Of a stretch of 64,000 nt of DNA, positions 9,821-18,905 are shown piece after piece. The notes below the pieces were generated by a model. The model searched no databases. It saw nothing but the letters and a program-made list of their open reading frames with translations, and was not told where the DNA came from. This DNA comes from JBDIAG01 sp047974565 (GTDB lineage: Bacteria > Actinomycetota > Actinomycetes > Actinomycetales > CAWJMD01): positions 124,001-188,000 of the forward strand of contig JBKECN010000019.1 in assembly GCA_047974565.1 (NCBI GenBank), read 5' to 3'. The number at the start of each line of letters is the position of its first letter. The stretch's first letter is position 1. Both the position numbers and the translations under genes were made by a program.

Positions 9821-9906
9821 ACACCACGATCACGACCCAGGACGCGGTCCGAGCCGCCCGGTGGGCACGATGCCAAGCCGGTGCCGGCAAGGCGGTGAGC
9901 GAGTGA
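9817..9906 (+). CDS. Putative 29-residue bridging small ORF
   Basis: A short reading frame that starts by ATGA overlap with the flippase stop (9817-9820) and ends by GTGA overlap with GTG 9903 of the next gene. It thus fits exactly into the stop-start chain used by the whole operon. The product begins MNTTITTQDAVRAARWAR. Twenty-four of 29 codons end in G or C, against about 22 of 32 for the alternative reading in which the next gene begins at ATG 9810. It may encode a small protein or serve only to carry ribosomes across. No family recognised. Confidence 0.45.
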   Translation: MNTTITTQDAVRAARWARCQAGAGKAVSE

Positions 9907-12305
9907 ATCCGCGCACGGTCCTGCTGTGCTCGAGCTACTACCGCCCCGATTCCGGAGGCGTGGAGACCTACGTCGAGGCCCTGGCCCGCTCGCTCAGCGG
10001 TGAGCACGGCATCCGGGTGATCGTGGTCTGCTCGACCGCCGATCCGGCCATGGTGGGACGATCCGTCGAGGACGGCGTCGAGGTGCACCGGCTGCCGATC
10101 TCGTTCCGGATCCTGCACACCCCGGTCGGATTACGGTGGTGGCGACAGGTACGCGAGATCATCGACAGCACCAGGCCGGACGTCATCAACGTACACGCCC
10201 CGGTGGTCGGCCTCACCGATGTGGTGGGCTGGGCGGCCGGCGACATTCCGGTGGTCCTGACGTACCACACCGGCCACATGACCAAGCCCAACCCTGCCTG
10301 GTCCGCCCTGATCCAGCCGTACGAACGGATTGCGCTGCCCCAACTGGTCGGCAGGGCGGCCGAGGTGATCGTCTCCTCGGGCTGGGTGGCCGACCAGATG
10401 CTCGCGCCACTGGGACATCGCAGCACCGTGATCAGCCCGGGCCATGATCCCGCGATCTTCTCTCCCCTGGACGGCGACGCCGCGCCGCAGAGCGCTCGGA
10501 CGCAGCACGTTCCGGCCGAGCGGGACCAGGCTCATCGGTTCCTTTCGGTGGGCGCTATCGACAGCACCAGCCGTTACAAGGCGCTGGACAACCTGCTGAC
10601 CGCCTTCGCGGACCTGCGTCGCACCGAACCGAATATCCACCTTGATGTCGTCGGCACCGGAAACCTGCTGGGCTTCTATCGCGACGAGGTGCGCCGCCTG
10701 GGCATCACCGACTCGGTGACCTTCTGGGGGGCTTTGCACGGGGAGGCCCTCGTCGAGCGGTACCGCGCGGCCACGCTGGTGCACCCGAGCCGCTTCGACA
10801 GCTTCCCCACCGTCCTGGTGGAGGCCCTGGCATGTGGCCGGCCGGTGATCAGCACGACGGTCGGTGGCATCGGCGAACTCATCACCGACGGCGTCCACGG
10901 CCGGCTCGTCCCCCCGGACGACATCCCGGCGCTGACCGCTGCGATGGCGGAGGTGGTGCGACACCCGGAGCGGGCCGCTGCCTGGGCCCGCGCAGGCCGC
11001 CAACGGGTCAGCACCGAACGCACCTGGGCCGCGGTGACCAGGCAGACGCTCACGGTCTTCCGGCGTGCCGTCTCGGGACATTCCCCGGCCACCGTGGCTG
11101 TGGTGGCAGCGCACTACGCGCCCCGGATCGGGGGTGTCGAACGCTACGCCGGTCACGTGGTTTCGGCCCTGCGCGACGACCCGGCGCTTCGTCCGGTGGT
11201 GATCACCTCACGAGACCCGGGCCAGCGCCGGGTCGAGGTTGTCAACGGGGTGGAGGTCCGCCGCCTGCGTCCGCTGCTACGGATCTCCAACACACCTGTG
11301 AGTCCGATCTGGCCCGCCCAGCTCCGGTTCCTGCTCGCAGCCACCGGCGCCCGGGTGGTGACCGCCCATTCACCGGTGACGTTCATGCCCGACGTCGCGC
11401 TTGCGGTCCGGGGACGGCGACCCGGGATGCTGACCTTCCACTCCGGATCGATGCTCAAAGGGCCGGACGGACCCGGATCGGTAGCCGACCTGGTCAAGCG
11501 GCCTCTGGACGGCCTCATCGCCGCCTACGAGAAGCACCTACTACCAGCCCTGTTCACCAGGTGCGACGTGGTCGCGCGCTCGTCGCAGACCGCCCTGGGC
11601 CCCGTCGACTCCCCCGTGCTCAGCCCGGGAGTCGACCTGGCTCGCTTCGAACCCGCGGGGGTCGACCACCAGAGCGGACCTCCGCACGGCCCACCGGGGA
11701 CGGCTGAGTTGTTGTTCGTCGGTCGGGTCGAGCGGTCCTCCCGGTGGAAGGGGCTGCAGGTGTTGATCGCTGCCCTTCCGGCCATCCTCGCCGAGATCCC
11801 GCAGGCCCGCGTGCGGGTGGTGGGCTCCGGCGATGCGATCAGCGGGATGCAAGCCCAGGCAGCGGGCCTCGGGGTCGAGCACGCGATCGAGTTCAGCGGA
11901 GGGCTGGCCCCCGATGAGGTGCCCGCGGCCTACCGTCGAGCCAGCGCCCTGGTGCTGCCCTCGCTCACCTCGGCCGAGTCCTTCGGCATGGTGGTTGCCG
12001 AGGCGATGGCATCCGGCTGCCCGGTGGTGGCCAGCCGCGTCGGCGGCATTCCTCACCTGGTGACCGATGAGGTCACCGGCCTGCTCGTCACCCCCGGAGA
12101 TGTCGATGAACTGGCACAGGCCTGCGTCCGGATGCTGGCCGATGGCGGGCTCCGTTCCCGGCTGGCCGCGGCGGCGACTCGCCACGCTCGGGAGTCGTTC
12201 GCGTGGGATTCGACCGTGACCGCGTACCGGCAGATCTGTCGTCGCCTCATCGAGGCGCCCGCCGGGGCAGGCGTCTCATCCATCGTGGCAGGTGCACCCG
12301 AATGA
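9903..12305 (+). CDS. Glycosyltransferase with two fused GT4 domains (first of two)
   Basis: 800-residue protein containing two complete GT-B glycosyltransferases of family 4. Domain A starts VLLCSSYYRPDSGGVETYVE and carries the C-terminal donor-site signature HPSRFDSFPTVLVEALACG near residue 300. Domain B starts again at about residue 395 with VAVVAAHYAPRIGGVERYAG and carries its own LTSAESFGMVVAEAMASG. Both have the glycine-rich acceptor loop and an E-x7-E-like signature, so both may be active. GTG 9903 is preferred because it completes the overlap chain with the 29-codon ORF; ATG 9810 is the alternative. The stop overlaps the next start (ATGA). It probably adds two successive sugars to the same lipid-linked acceptor at the cytoplasmic face. 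Confidence 0.85.
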   Translation: MNPRTVLLCSSYYRPDSGGVETYVEALARSLSGEHGIRVIVVCSTADPAMVGRSVEDGVEVHRLPISFRILHTPVGLRWWRQVREIIDSTRPDVINVHAPVVGLTDVVGWAAGDIPVVLTYHTGHMTKPNPAWSALIQPYERIALPQLVGRAAEVIVSSGWVADQMLAPLGHRSTVISPGHDPAIFSPLDGDAAPQSARTQHVPAERDQAHRFLSVGAIDSTSRYKALDNLLTAFADLRRTEPNIHLDVVGTGNLLGFYRDEVRRLGITDSVTFWGALHGEALVERYRAATLVHPSRFDSFPTVLVEALACGRPVISTTVGGIGELITDGVHGRLVPPDDIPALTAAMAEVVRHPERAAAWARAGRQRVSTERTWAAVTRQTLTVFRRAVSGHSPATVAVVAAHYAPRIGGVERYAGHVVSALRDDPALRPVVITSRDPGQRRVEVVNGVEVRRLRPLLRISNTPVSPIWPAQLRFLLAATGARVVTAHSPVTFMPDVALAVRGRRPGMLTFHSGSMLKGPDGPGSVADLVKRPLDGLIAAYEKHLLPALFTRCDVVARSSQTALGPVDSPVLSPGVDLARFEPAGVDHQSGPPHGPPGTAELLFVGRVERSSRWKGLQVLIAALPAILAEIPQARVRVVGSGDAISGMQAQAAGLGVEHAIEFSGGLAPDEVPAAYRRASALVLPSLTSAESFGMVVAEAMASGCPVVASRVGGIPHLVTDEVTGLLVTPGDVDELAQACVRMLADGGLRSRLAAAATRHARESFAWDSTVTAYRQICRRLIEAPAGAGVSSIVAGAPE

Positions 12306-14650
12306 GGATCCTCATCGTGAGCCACTATGTGGCACCGCATCTGGGCGGGATCGAGATGGTCGTCGCACAGCAGGCGGCCAGCCTGGTGGCACGTGGACAT
12401 CAGGTCTGTGTGGTCAGTACCCGGGTCCCCCGGGACGCCCCAGCCCACGAGACGACCGACGCCGGCTACCGGATCGTCCGGCTCCCCGCCACGAACGTCG
12501 TCGAGGATCGCACCGGGGTCAGCTTCCCGATCCCCTCCCCGGCGTCCGCCCGCACCGTGGCCCGGTTGGTCGGCGAGCATGACGTCGTGCACGTGCACGA
12601 CGTCTTCTATCTCACCTCGCAGTGGGCGGTGGCGGCCTGCCTGCGATACCGCAAGCCCTACTACGTCACTCAGCATGTGGCGCTGGTGGCACACCCCCAT
12701 CCCGCGGTGATGGCGGCACAGCGGGCGGTCTACGCCCTGGGCGGCTCAGCCATCCTTCGCCGGGCGCGGCGCGTGGTCTGCTACAACCGCACCGTCGCTG
12801 CCTTCCTGCGGTCCGTCGGCGTGGACGAGACTCGGATTCTCCTCACCGACAACGGTATTGATCTGTCGAGGTTCCACCCCGCCGACGCCGAGCGGCAGCT
12901 CGAGTTGCGGGAACGTCACGGCTTGGACCCGGACCGGCCGGTGGTGCTCTATGTCGGGCGGATGGTACCCAAGAAGGGCTACGACCTGGTCGCGGCGATC
13001 GCCGACGAGCGGTGGCAGACGGTCATGGTCGGCGATCCCGGGGTGAGCCGAGCCGACACCTCCGACCTGCGCTGGGTGGGAGCCGCCACGCCCCAGCAGG
13101 TTCATCAGTGGTATGCCCTGGCCGACGTGGCCTGCCTACCCGCGGACGGCGAGGTGTTCACCCTGGTCATGCAGGAGGCGATGGCCTGCGGCGTGCCTGT
13201 CGTCGCCGCCGACAATCCCGGGTACCAGGACGATCCGGACCGCGCGGCCGTCCGACTCGTCGAACGCTCCCAGGCTCAGCTGCACGAGGCCGTGCTGAGC
13301 CTGGTGAGCGACGATCCGGAACGAAAGGCGTTGGCCCGGAATGCGCGTGAGGCCGCGGTGCGCCGGTTCAGCTGGGAGGCGAACTACGACAACGAGTACC
13401 GCATCTACGACGAGCTTCAGATCGACGACCAGGGTGGTCCCGAGGTGGATGGCAGTCCTGAGGTGGATGACAGTCCCGAGGTGAATGGCAGTCCGGAGGT
13501 GAAGGGCAGCCCGCTGGTGGCCCAGGTGGTCGCCTTCTACCCGCCGCAACTCGGCGGCATGGAACGGGTGGCCCAGGCCTTGGCCGAGGCCACCAGCGAG
13601 CACGCCGAGGTGGTCGTCCTGACCACCAATCACGGCGCGGGCGGACTGCCGCGGGTGGAACGCCGCGGAGCGCTGACGGTGCGGCGCAGCCGAACCCGCG
13701 TCGTGGCGCACACCCCCCTCTCACCCGGGCTGTTCTGGCGGCTGTTGCGCCTGCCGCGGGGAACGATCGTGCACGTGCACGTGGCGCAGGCGGTCCTGCC
13801 AGAGTCGGTGATGCTCACCAGCCTGCTGCGGCGCACTCCGTACGTGGTGCATTTCCACATGCATATCGACCCGTCCGGGCCGGCCGGATTCTTGTTGGCC
13901 CCTTATCAGCGCCTGGTGATGGGGCCGGTGCTGCGCCGCGCCGCCCGGCTGGTCGCCCTCAATCATGAGCAGGCCGAGTTCCTCCTCACCCGGTACGGCG
14001 TGGATCGGGACCGCGTCCTGGTGATGGCGAACGGCGTCTCTTCGGGAGTGCCACGCCCGCAGACTCCGGCGAGACGCCGGCCGGCCACGCCCTTGGAACT
14101 GCTCTTCGTCGGTCGGCTGGACGCGCAGAAGAACGTCAACAGACTGCTGGACGCCATGGCATTGGTCCGTGAGCCGGTCCGGTTGACCATCGTCGGCGAG
14201 GGTGAGCAGGGTGAGCAATTACGCGCCCGAGCTAGCGACGAGGGTTTGCGGTCAGTGCATTTCACCGGGGCACTGCACGGCCAGGACCTGTGGGGCGCCT
14301 ACGCCCGGGCTGACGCGATGGTGCTGACCTCGGACCGGGAGGGTATGCCGCTGGTGCTCCTGGAGGCGATGGCAGCGGGTCTGCCGATCGTCGCGACGGA
14401 TGTCGACGGCATCCGGTCCACGGTCGGCGACGCCGGGCTGGTGGTGGCTCGCGAGCCGGCGCGGATCGCGGCAGCGATCGATCTGCTCGCCCGCGACAGC
14501 GACGTCTTCGACGATCTGGCAGCCAGGAGTTTCGCCCGCGGTCAAGAGTTCACCTGGCCGGACAAGGTCACCCGGTTACTGGAGATCTACAAGGGGCTGC
14601 GCAGCGGGCACGTCGATTGCGCCGCAACCGATCTGGGGTCTGCCCGCTAG
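12302..14650 (+). CDS. Glycosyltransferase with two fused GT4 domains (second of two)
   Basis: 782-residue protein with the same architecture as its upstream neighbour. Domain A begins MRILIVSHYVAPHLGGIEMV and has the donor-site region DGEVFTLVMQEAMACG. Domain B begins VAQVVAFYPPQLGGMERVAQ near residue 400 and has the matching SDREGMPLVLLEAMAAG. The two halves are joined by a repeat linker of four to five SPEVDG-type hexapeptides. It is the last gene of the operon and converges on the secreted glycoside hydrolase. Domain B of this protein and domain B of the previous one may be paralogous, which would imply duplication and fusion; I cannot quantify this here. Confidence 0.85.
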   Translation: MRILIVSHYVAPHLGGIEMVVAQQAASLVARGHQVCVVSTRVPRDAPAHETTDAGYRIVRLPATNVVEDRTGVSFPIPSPASARTVARLVGEHDVVHVHDVFYLTSQWAVAACLRYRKPYYVTQHVALVAHPHPAVMAAQRAVYALGGSAILRRARRVVCYNRTVAAFLRSVGVDETRILLTDNGIDLSRFHPADAERQLELRERHGLDPDRPVVLYVGRMVPKKGYDLVAAIADERWQTVMVGDPGVSRADTSDLRWVGAATPQQVHQWYALADVACLPADGEVFTLVMQEAMACGVPVVAADNPGYQDDPDRAAVRLVERSQAQLHEAVLSLVSDDPERKALARNAREAAVRRFSWEANYDNEYRIYDELQIDDQGGPEVDGSPEVDDSPEVNGSPEVKGSPLVAQVVAFYPPQLGGMERVAQALAEATSEHAEVVVLTTNHGAGGLPRVERRGALTVRRSRTRVVAHTPLSPGLFWRLLRLPRGTIVHVHVAQAVLPESVMLTSLLRRTPYVVHFHMHIDPSGPAGFLLAPYQRLVMGPVLRRAARLVALNHEQAEFLLTRYGVDRDRVLVMANGVSSGVPRPQTPARRRPATPLELLFVGRLDAQKNVNRLLDAMALVREPVRLTIVGEGEQGEQLRARASDEGLRSVHFTGALHGQDLWGAYARADAMVLTSDREGMPLVLLEAMAAGLPIVATDVDGIRSTVGDAGLVVAREPARIAAAIDLLARDSDVFDDLAARSFARGQEFTWPDKVTRLLEIYKGLRSGHVDCAATDLGSAR
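13432..13512 (+). repeat. 18-bp tandem repeat encoding the linker between two GT4 domains
   Basis: About four and a half units of the type AGTCCTGAGGTGGATGGC encode PEVDGS, PEVDDS, PEVNGS and PEVKGS. The array falls precisely between the two catalytic domains, where length change would be tolerated. Confidence 0.8.
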
Positions 14651-14723
14651 CACCTACCCGCTTTTGAGGTGGGCCCGCTCCCGGTGTGAGCCGGGTCCCG
14701 GTGTGCGCCCGTCGCTGAGTGGA

Positions 14724-16517
14724 CTATGGGATCACCAGCAGCGAGGGAGCCGTGGCGTCCCGCCAGGATCCGTCAGCGTCCTGGTAGGCCAGCCAGTACC
14801 GGTAGGTGCCGGGGTCGAGCTGCTGGTAGCCCACGGAGAAGGTGGCCGGCGCCGCCAGGGTCGTGTCCCGAGTCAGCAGCACATCCCGGTTGCGATCCTG
14901 CGCGTCTCGCATGGCCACAATGAGGTGCTGGGCGACAACCGGTTTCGCAGCCGCCACGGTGGCCGTCGCCGAGGTCGCAGTCACCTCGAGCGCTCCCACC
15001 TCGAGCGCGGGAACACGTACCCGAACCCCGGCACTGCCCACGTTGCCGGCGGCGTCCTTGCCCAGCACAGTGATCGCGTTGACCTGGTCGGCGGTCAGCG
15101 CGCCATAGGGAACCGTGATCGCATAGGGCGCCTCGGTGTCCACCGCGATGGTGGTCCCGTTGACAAGAACCCTCATGTTCGCAACGGCCCGGTCGTCGCT
15201 GACCGTGGCAGTCACCCGGATGCCGCCCGGAGCTGGTAGCGCCTCGGGCTCCGGGCTGGTGATCGTCACGGCCGGCGGGGTGGTGTCGGTGCGGCGATTG
15301 AGCGCTGGCGCGTTGACCATTCGCTGAAGCATCGGATACCCCGGCTTGGCACTGCCGTCCTGATGCAGCAGACCGAAGTAGCCCTCGCGCGTGGGGTCGT
15401 CACTGTCGCGCAGCGTGTACCAGAACAGCGGTCCGGTGTTCGCGATGGCGTCCCAGGCGGCCTGGGTCTGGGGCATCAAGGTCGCGGCCGTGTCTTCACT
15501 GAGCGAGTTCTCGCCTCCGGTAGGCGCACCCACCTCGGTGCCCCACAGTTGCTTTGCGCCGTCTCCGTGAGCGTCCATCACCGCGCGAATCCGCTTGGCC
15601 TGGGCCATCTCCCCACTATCTGCGCTGAGCAGGCCGGTGTACGGGTGCGCCGCGATCCCGTCGACAACCCCGCTGGCGCCGGACGCGTAGAACTGCTCGT
15701 ACCACTGGACCGAGTCGATGTCGAAGGACGCCGTGGGCCCGTACCAGGCGGCGCCGCCGGTGCCGCCGCTGAGCACCTTCGCCCGCGGATTACCCGCCTT
15801 GATGGCAGGCGCCGTGGCCAGCACGAGCCGGGCGTAGTCGCCGGGGTTGGGTCCCTGCTCCCAGAAGCTGAGGAGGTTGGGCTCGTTCCAGATCTCCCAG
15901 ACGTCGATCCGTCCCGCATACCGGGCGGCCGCAGCCTGAGCGAAGGAGGCGAACGCGGCTTGCTCCGCCGCGGAGGTCGGTCCGTACCGCCAGGTCGAGC
16001 CGGCCGGCCTGGCCCACGGCGCCATCGTGGTGAGGATTCCCTCGACCTTCAGACCTCGCCCGGTGGCCGCATCTACCACCCGGTCGAGCCTGGCCCAGTC
16101 CGTCGAACCCGGTGCCGACTCCAGTTCACTCCAGGCCACGTCCATTCGCAGCCAGGTCACCCCGGCCCGTTTCACTGCATTGAGGTCCGTGTCGAGTTGG
16201 GCCTCGCTGAGCCACAGCAGTCGGTTGCCGGGGATGGAGATGCCGGTGTCGGCGGCATCCGCGGCCGCCGATCGCGGAATCGGGCCAGCCAATCGGAATC
16301 GGGCCTGGGCGGGCGAGGCCAGGCCGGTGACCAGAACCAGTCCCAGGAGGGCGACCAGCACCCGACGCAGCCGGGCGAACCCGCGCGCCTGAGCGGTGGG
16401 CGCAGAGGTGGACGATCGCCCGGATTGATTACGTGCAGAACGAGATCGCGCAGAGTCAGATCGCGCAGAGTCAGATCGTGCGGTGTGAGATCGTGCGGAG
16501 CGTTGGGGAGTGGACAT
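14724..16517 (-). CDS. Secreted glycoside hydrolase with TIM-barrel domain and C-terminal Ig-like domain
   Basis: 597-residue exported enzyme of the clan A (GH5/GH39-like) type. ATG 16517 follows an AGGAGA. An unusually long basic N-region with repeated SARSD-like pentapeptides precedes the signal helix VLVALLGLVLVTGLASPAQA. The TIM-barrel shows WEIWNEPN with probable acid/base E212 and GTEVGAP with probable nucleophile E328, spaced as in clan A retaining hydrolases. Residues 400-500 (PPAVTITSPEPEALP onward) form an Ig-like domain that may bind sugar or wall. Convergent with the polysaccharide operon, it may trim or turn over that polymer. It is preceded by its own regulatory region. Confidence 0.85.
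   Translation of the reverse strand: MSTPQRSARSHTARSDSARSDSARSRSARNQSGRSSTSAPTAQARGFARLRRVLVALLGLVLVTGLASPAQARFRLAGPIPRSAAADAADTGISIPGNRLLWLSEAQLDTDLNAVKRAGVTWLRMDVAWSELESAPGSTDWARLDRVVDAATGRGLKVEGILTTMAPWARPAGSTWRYGPTSAAEQAAFASFAQAAAARYAGRIDVWEIWNEPNLLSFWEQGPNPGDYARLVLATAPAIKAGNPRAKVLSGGTGGAAWYGPTASFDIDSVQWYEQFYASGASGVVDGIAAHPYTGLLSADSGEMAQAKRIRAVMDAHGDGAKQLWGTEVGAPTGGENSLSEDTAATLMPQTQAAWDAIANTGPLFWYTLRDSDDPTREGYFGLLHQDGSAKPGYPMLQRMVNAPALNRRTDTTPPAVTITSPEPEALPAPGGIRVTATVSDDRAVANMRVLVNGTTIAVDTEAPYAITVPYGALTADQVNAITVLGKDAAGNVGSAGVRVRVPALEVGALEVTATSATATVAAAKPVVAQHLIVAMRDAQDRNRDVLLTRDTTLAAPATFSVGYQQLDPGTYRYWLAYQDADGSWRDATAPSLLVIP
16436..16503 (-). repeat. 15-bp in-frame repeat before the hydrolase signal peptide
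   Basis: About four and a half units of the type AGATCGCGCAGAGTC (plus-strand reading) encode repeated SARSD / SARSH residues in the n-region of the signal peptide. The extra arginines lengthen the positive n-region well beyond the usual size. Confidence 0.75.
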
Positions 16518-16938
16518 GACGGGTCGTCTCCTGGATGGGGGATACCAGGCAGATCGACCGGCGCCACGTTCGGATGGATAAGCACAACGAATGACAATGA
16601 GTCACATTCAGATGACACAGTGTGATATTCGGTCGTTTCAGTCACATTCGGTTACGGATGGGGCCGGGCGAGTCGCCACCACCCGCGTCTGCGGTACACC
16701 ACCTCTCCCGCCCGGCCACCGGATGCCAACCACGTCACGGTCCGCCGCTGCAGGCCGATCTCGATCTCGCTGTCGTCTCGACCGGCCCCCACCAGCCGGC
16801 CCACTGCCCAGTACGGTGAGTGAGGCGTCCGGTTCACCCCGCCCGGCAGGACCGCCAGTTCAGTCGAGCCTCACGCCGCCTTCCCGCAGCACGTCCCAGT
16901 CCAGAGCAGCGACCAGATGATCCAGAGCAGGAGACCAG
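16518..16938. promoter_or_regulatory. Divergent regulatory region with TCACA/TGTGA sites
   Basis: Gene-free gap between the hydrolase (minus) and cupin (plus) genes. AGTCACATTC occurs at 16600-16609 and again at 16640-16649, exactly 40 bp apart, and a TGTGA in the opposite sense sits between them at 16621-16625. The segment 16580-16660 is AT-rich relative to its flanks, and the repeats lie 85-130 bp upstream of the hydrolase ATG. This looks like an operator set, perhaps for a CRP/FNR-type or GntR-type regulator, though no ideal palindrome is present. The remainder (16660-16938) shows nothing clear except the AGGAG site before the cupin start. Confidence 0.45.
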
Positions 16939-17478
16939 ATGACCGCCCAGTTCGGCACCCGACCCGCGTCCAGCCCGCTGCCCGGCACGCCGGCTCCCTT
17001 CTTCCTCGCCAAGGGCGAGGGCGAGCGGGCGCACATCTTCGATTCGCTGGTCACCGTGCTGCTCAGTGCCGACGAGACCGAAGGCCAGTTCGGCGTCTTC
17101 ACCCTGGAAGCCCCTGCGGGGCAAGCGATCCCGACCCACTCCCACGACGCGGACAACGAGATCTTCTTCGTCCTGGACGGGGCGGTGCGGGTGTTCATCC
17201 AGGCCACGGACGGCCAGGTGCACTCCCGGCTGCTGCGGCCCGGAGACTTCGGGTACTGCCCGGCCAAACACCTGCACACCTTCCGGGTGGAGGAGCACGC
17301 CCGGATGCTCGGGGTGAACACCGGTGGCTTCGAACGCTTCTTCGCCGCCGCCGGCACGCCCACCGACTCCCGCGAACTGCCGGAGCCGCCCTACATCCCG
17401 ACCCCGGAGCACCTTCAGGCCGCGGCCGAGCATTTCGGCAACCGCTTCGCCTTCGGCGTCCGGCTCGACGAGAGCTGA
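16939..17478 (+). CDS. Cupin-domain protein, quercetin 2,3-dioxygenase-like
   Basis: 179-residue single-cupin protein starting at ATG 16939 behind AGGAGACC. The metal-binding motif reads THSHDADNEIFFVLDG (His, His, Glu) near residues 72-87, and the second motif is PGDFGYCPAKHLHTF with the fourth ligand His. The arrangement matches the quercetinase/pirin-like cupins that hold a single metal. The substrate is unknown; many actinobacterial homologues are annotated as quercetin dioxygenase without proof. It is followed 4 bp later by an alpha/beta hydrolase, so the pair may process an ester-containing aromatic compound. Confidence 0.8.
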   Translation: MTAQFGTRPASSPLPGTPAPFFLAKGEGERAHIFDSLVTVLLSADETEGQFGVFTLEAPAGQAIPTHSHDADNEIFFVLDGAVRVFIQATDGQVHSRLLRPGDFGYCPAKHLHTFRVEEHARMLGVNTGGFERFFAAAGTPTDSRELPEPPYIPTPEHLQAAAEHFGNRFAFGVRLDES

Positions 17479-17482
17479 GTCC

Positions 17483-18289
17483 GTGCCGACCACGCACACC
17501 TTCGCCGGCCACGACGGCCTGGACCTGCAGCTGGACGTCTACTCCCCCACGGCAGTCGGCCCGCACCCGGGCGTGATCCTCATGCACGGGGGTGGCTGGC
17601 GAGTGGGCAACCGGGGCGAGTTCGGGTCCCTGGCCACCAGCCGTCCGCGCTTCTTCGCCGACCTGGCCGACGCCGGGCTGGTGGCGATCAGCGTCGATTA
17701 CCGGCTCAGCACCCAGGCCACCTGGCCGGCCCAACTCGAGGACGTGCGCCTGGCCGCTCGGTGGGTGGCCGAGCACGCCGGCGCCCTCGGCGTGGACCCG
17801 TCCAGGATCGGGCTGTGGGGTGAGTCCGCGGGTGGTCACCTCGCCTCCATGCTCGCCCTGGCCGGGCAGTTCCCCGGGGAGCCACGGCTGGACGTACGCG
17901 CCGTCGTCGCCTGGTACGCCCCGGCGAACCTGGCCACGATGGGCGCCCAACGCCGCCCCGACGCCCTGGCCAATGCGGACGACGAGGACTCCCGCGAGGC
18001 GCAGTTGCTCGGGCGTGCTGTGCAGGACGACCTCGCGCTCACCTCGGCCGCCAGCCCGGTGCGTCACGTCGGCCCGGAGGCTCCCGCGTTCCTGCTAGTG
18101 CACGGCGACCACGACCGCCTCGTCCCCGTCGGCCAGAGCACCGAACTGGCGGCGGAGCTGACCGGTGCCGGCAACCCGGATGTCACCGTCGAGGTGGTGC
18201 CCGGCGCCGACCACCTGTGGCGTGGCGTGGCAGATCCGGGGGCGATCGTCGATCGGTCCAGGGACTGGTTGCTGGCCAGGCTGAGCTGA
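17483..18289 (+). CDS. Alpha/beta-hydrolase (HSL / acetyl-xylan-esterase-like)
   Basis: 268-residue serine hydrolase with the oxyanion-hole motif MHGGGW near residue 34, the nucleophile elbow GESAGG with Ser115, an acidic residue in VHGDHDRLVP and the catalytic His in GADHLW. This is the order seen in hormone-sensitive-lipase-like and BD-FAE-type esterases. GTG 17483 starts 4 bp after the cupin stop. No signal peptide is visible, so the enzyme acts in the cytoplasm, probably on a small ester. Confidence 0.85.
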   Translation: MPTTHTFAGHDGLDLQLDVYSPTAVGPHPGVILMHGGGWRVGNRGEFGSLATSRPRFFADLADAGLVAISVDYRLSTQATWPAQLEDVRLAARWVAEHAGALGVDPSRIGLWGESAGGHLASMLALAGQFPGEPRLDVRAVVAWYAPANLATMGAQRRPDALANADDEDSREAQLLGRAVQDDLALTSAASPVRHVGPEAPAFLLVHGDHDRLVPVGQSTELAAELTGAGNPDVTVEVVPGADHLWRGVADPGAIVDRSRDWLLARLS

Positions 18290-18302
18290 GGATGCGGCTG
18301 CG

Positions 18303-18905
18303 GTGAGAGAGTCGGATTCAGCTGAGCCGGAACCGATGAGCCAGACCGAGCCGCCCCGCGGCCCGGCCGCCGGGGTGACCATGGCGGTCGCCCGGCAGGT
18401 GCATCCTGGCCGCGAGGACGACTTCGCCGAGTGGGCGCGGCGGATGACCGAGGCGGCGGTCGAGGAGACCGAGGGTTTCCTCGGGTGGGGGCTGCTCCGG
18501 CCCGCCGGTCAGGATCGAATCTGGACCATCATCGTGCGATTCACCGACGAGCAGGAACTGGCCCGCTGGGATGCCTCGCCTCGGCGCGCCGCATTACTGG
18601 CCGAGGGCTCAGAGTTCATGTCCGAGGTGGCCACCGGCCGGGTGGACGGCCTGGACGCCTGGTTCGACCCGCCCCCTGAGTTGCCGGCGCCACCTCCGCG
18701 GTGGAAGACCTTCCTCATGACGGCCGTCGTCATTGTCGTGCTACAGACGGCGGTGAGCCTGCTGCTGCGTCCGCTCACCGGGGCGTGGGCTATGTTCCCC
18801 CGCACCGCACTGACCATCGTCGTCGTGGTGGCGCTGATGACCTGGCTGGTGATGCCCGGCCTCTCCCGGGCGTTGCGCGGTTGGTTGTATCGCCGACGGA
18901 CGTAG
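18303..18905 (+). CDS. Antibiotic biosynthesis monooxygenase (ABM) domain membrane protein
   Basis: 200-residue protein with an N-terminal ferredoxin-like ABM domain (VARQVHPGREDDFAEWARRM near residues 28-47, then GFLGWGLLRP) followed by two membrane helices, FLMTAVVIVVLQTAVSLLL and ALTIVVVVALMTWLVMPGL. Proteins of this build are common in bacteria and mostly uncharacterised; the ABM domain may bind haem or a small aromatic. GTG 18303 is used here; ATG 18336 is an alternative. It lies 13 bp after the hydrolase and is probably in the same operon. About 250 bp with nothing recognisable follows. Confidence 0.75.
   Translation: MRESDSAEPEPMSQTEPPRGPAAGVTMAVARQVHPGREDDFAEWARRMTEAAVEETEGFLGWGLLRPAGQDRIWTIIVRFTDEQELARWDASPRRAALLAEGSEFMSEVATGRVDGLDAWFDPPPELPAPPPRWKTFLMTAVVIVVLQTAVSLLLRPLTGAWAMFPRTALTIVVVVALMTWLVMPGLSRALRGWLYRRRT

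Noticed and set aside
14651..14723. Possible terminator CCCGG-TGTGAG-CCGGG between converging genes
   Set aside because: Stem of only about five pairs in GC-rich DNA, no U-tract and several equivalent foldings, so not supportable.
16652..16837. 61-codon minus-strand frame in the hydrolase-cupin gap
   Set aside because: GTG start with no ribosome site, no family similarity and no conserved pattern; it probably arises by chance in GC-rich DNA.
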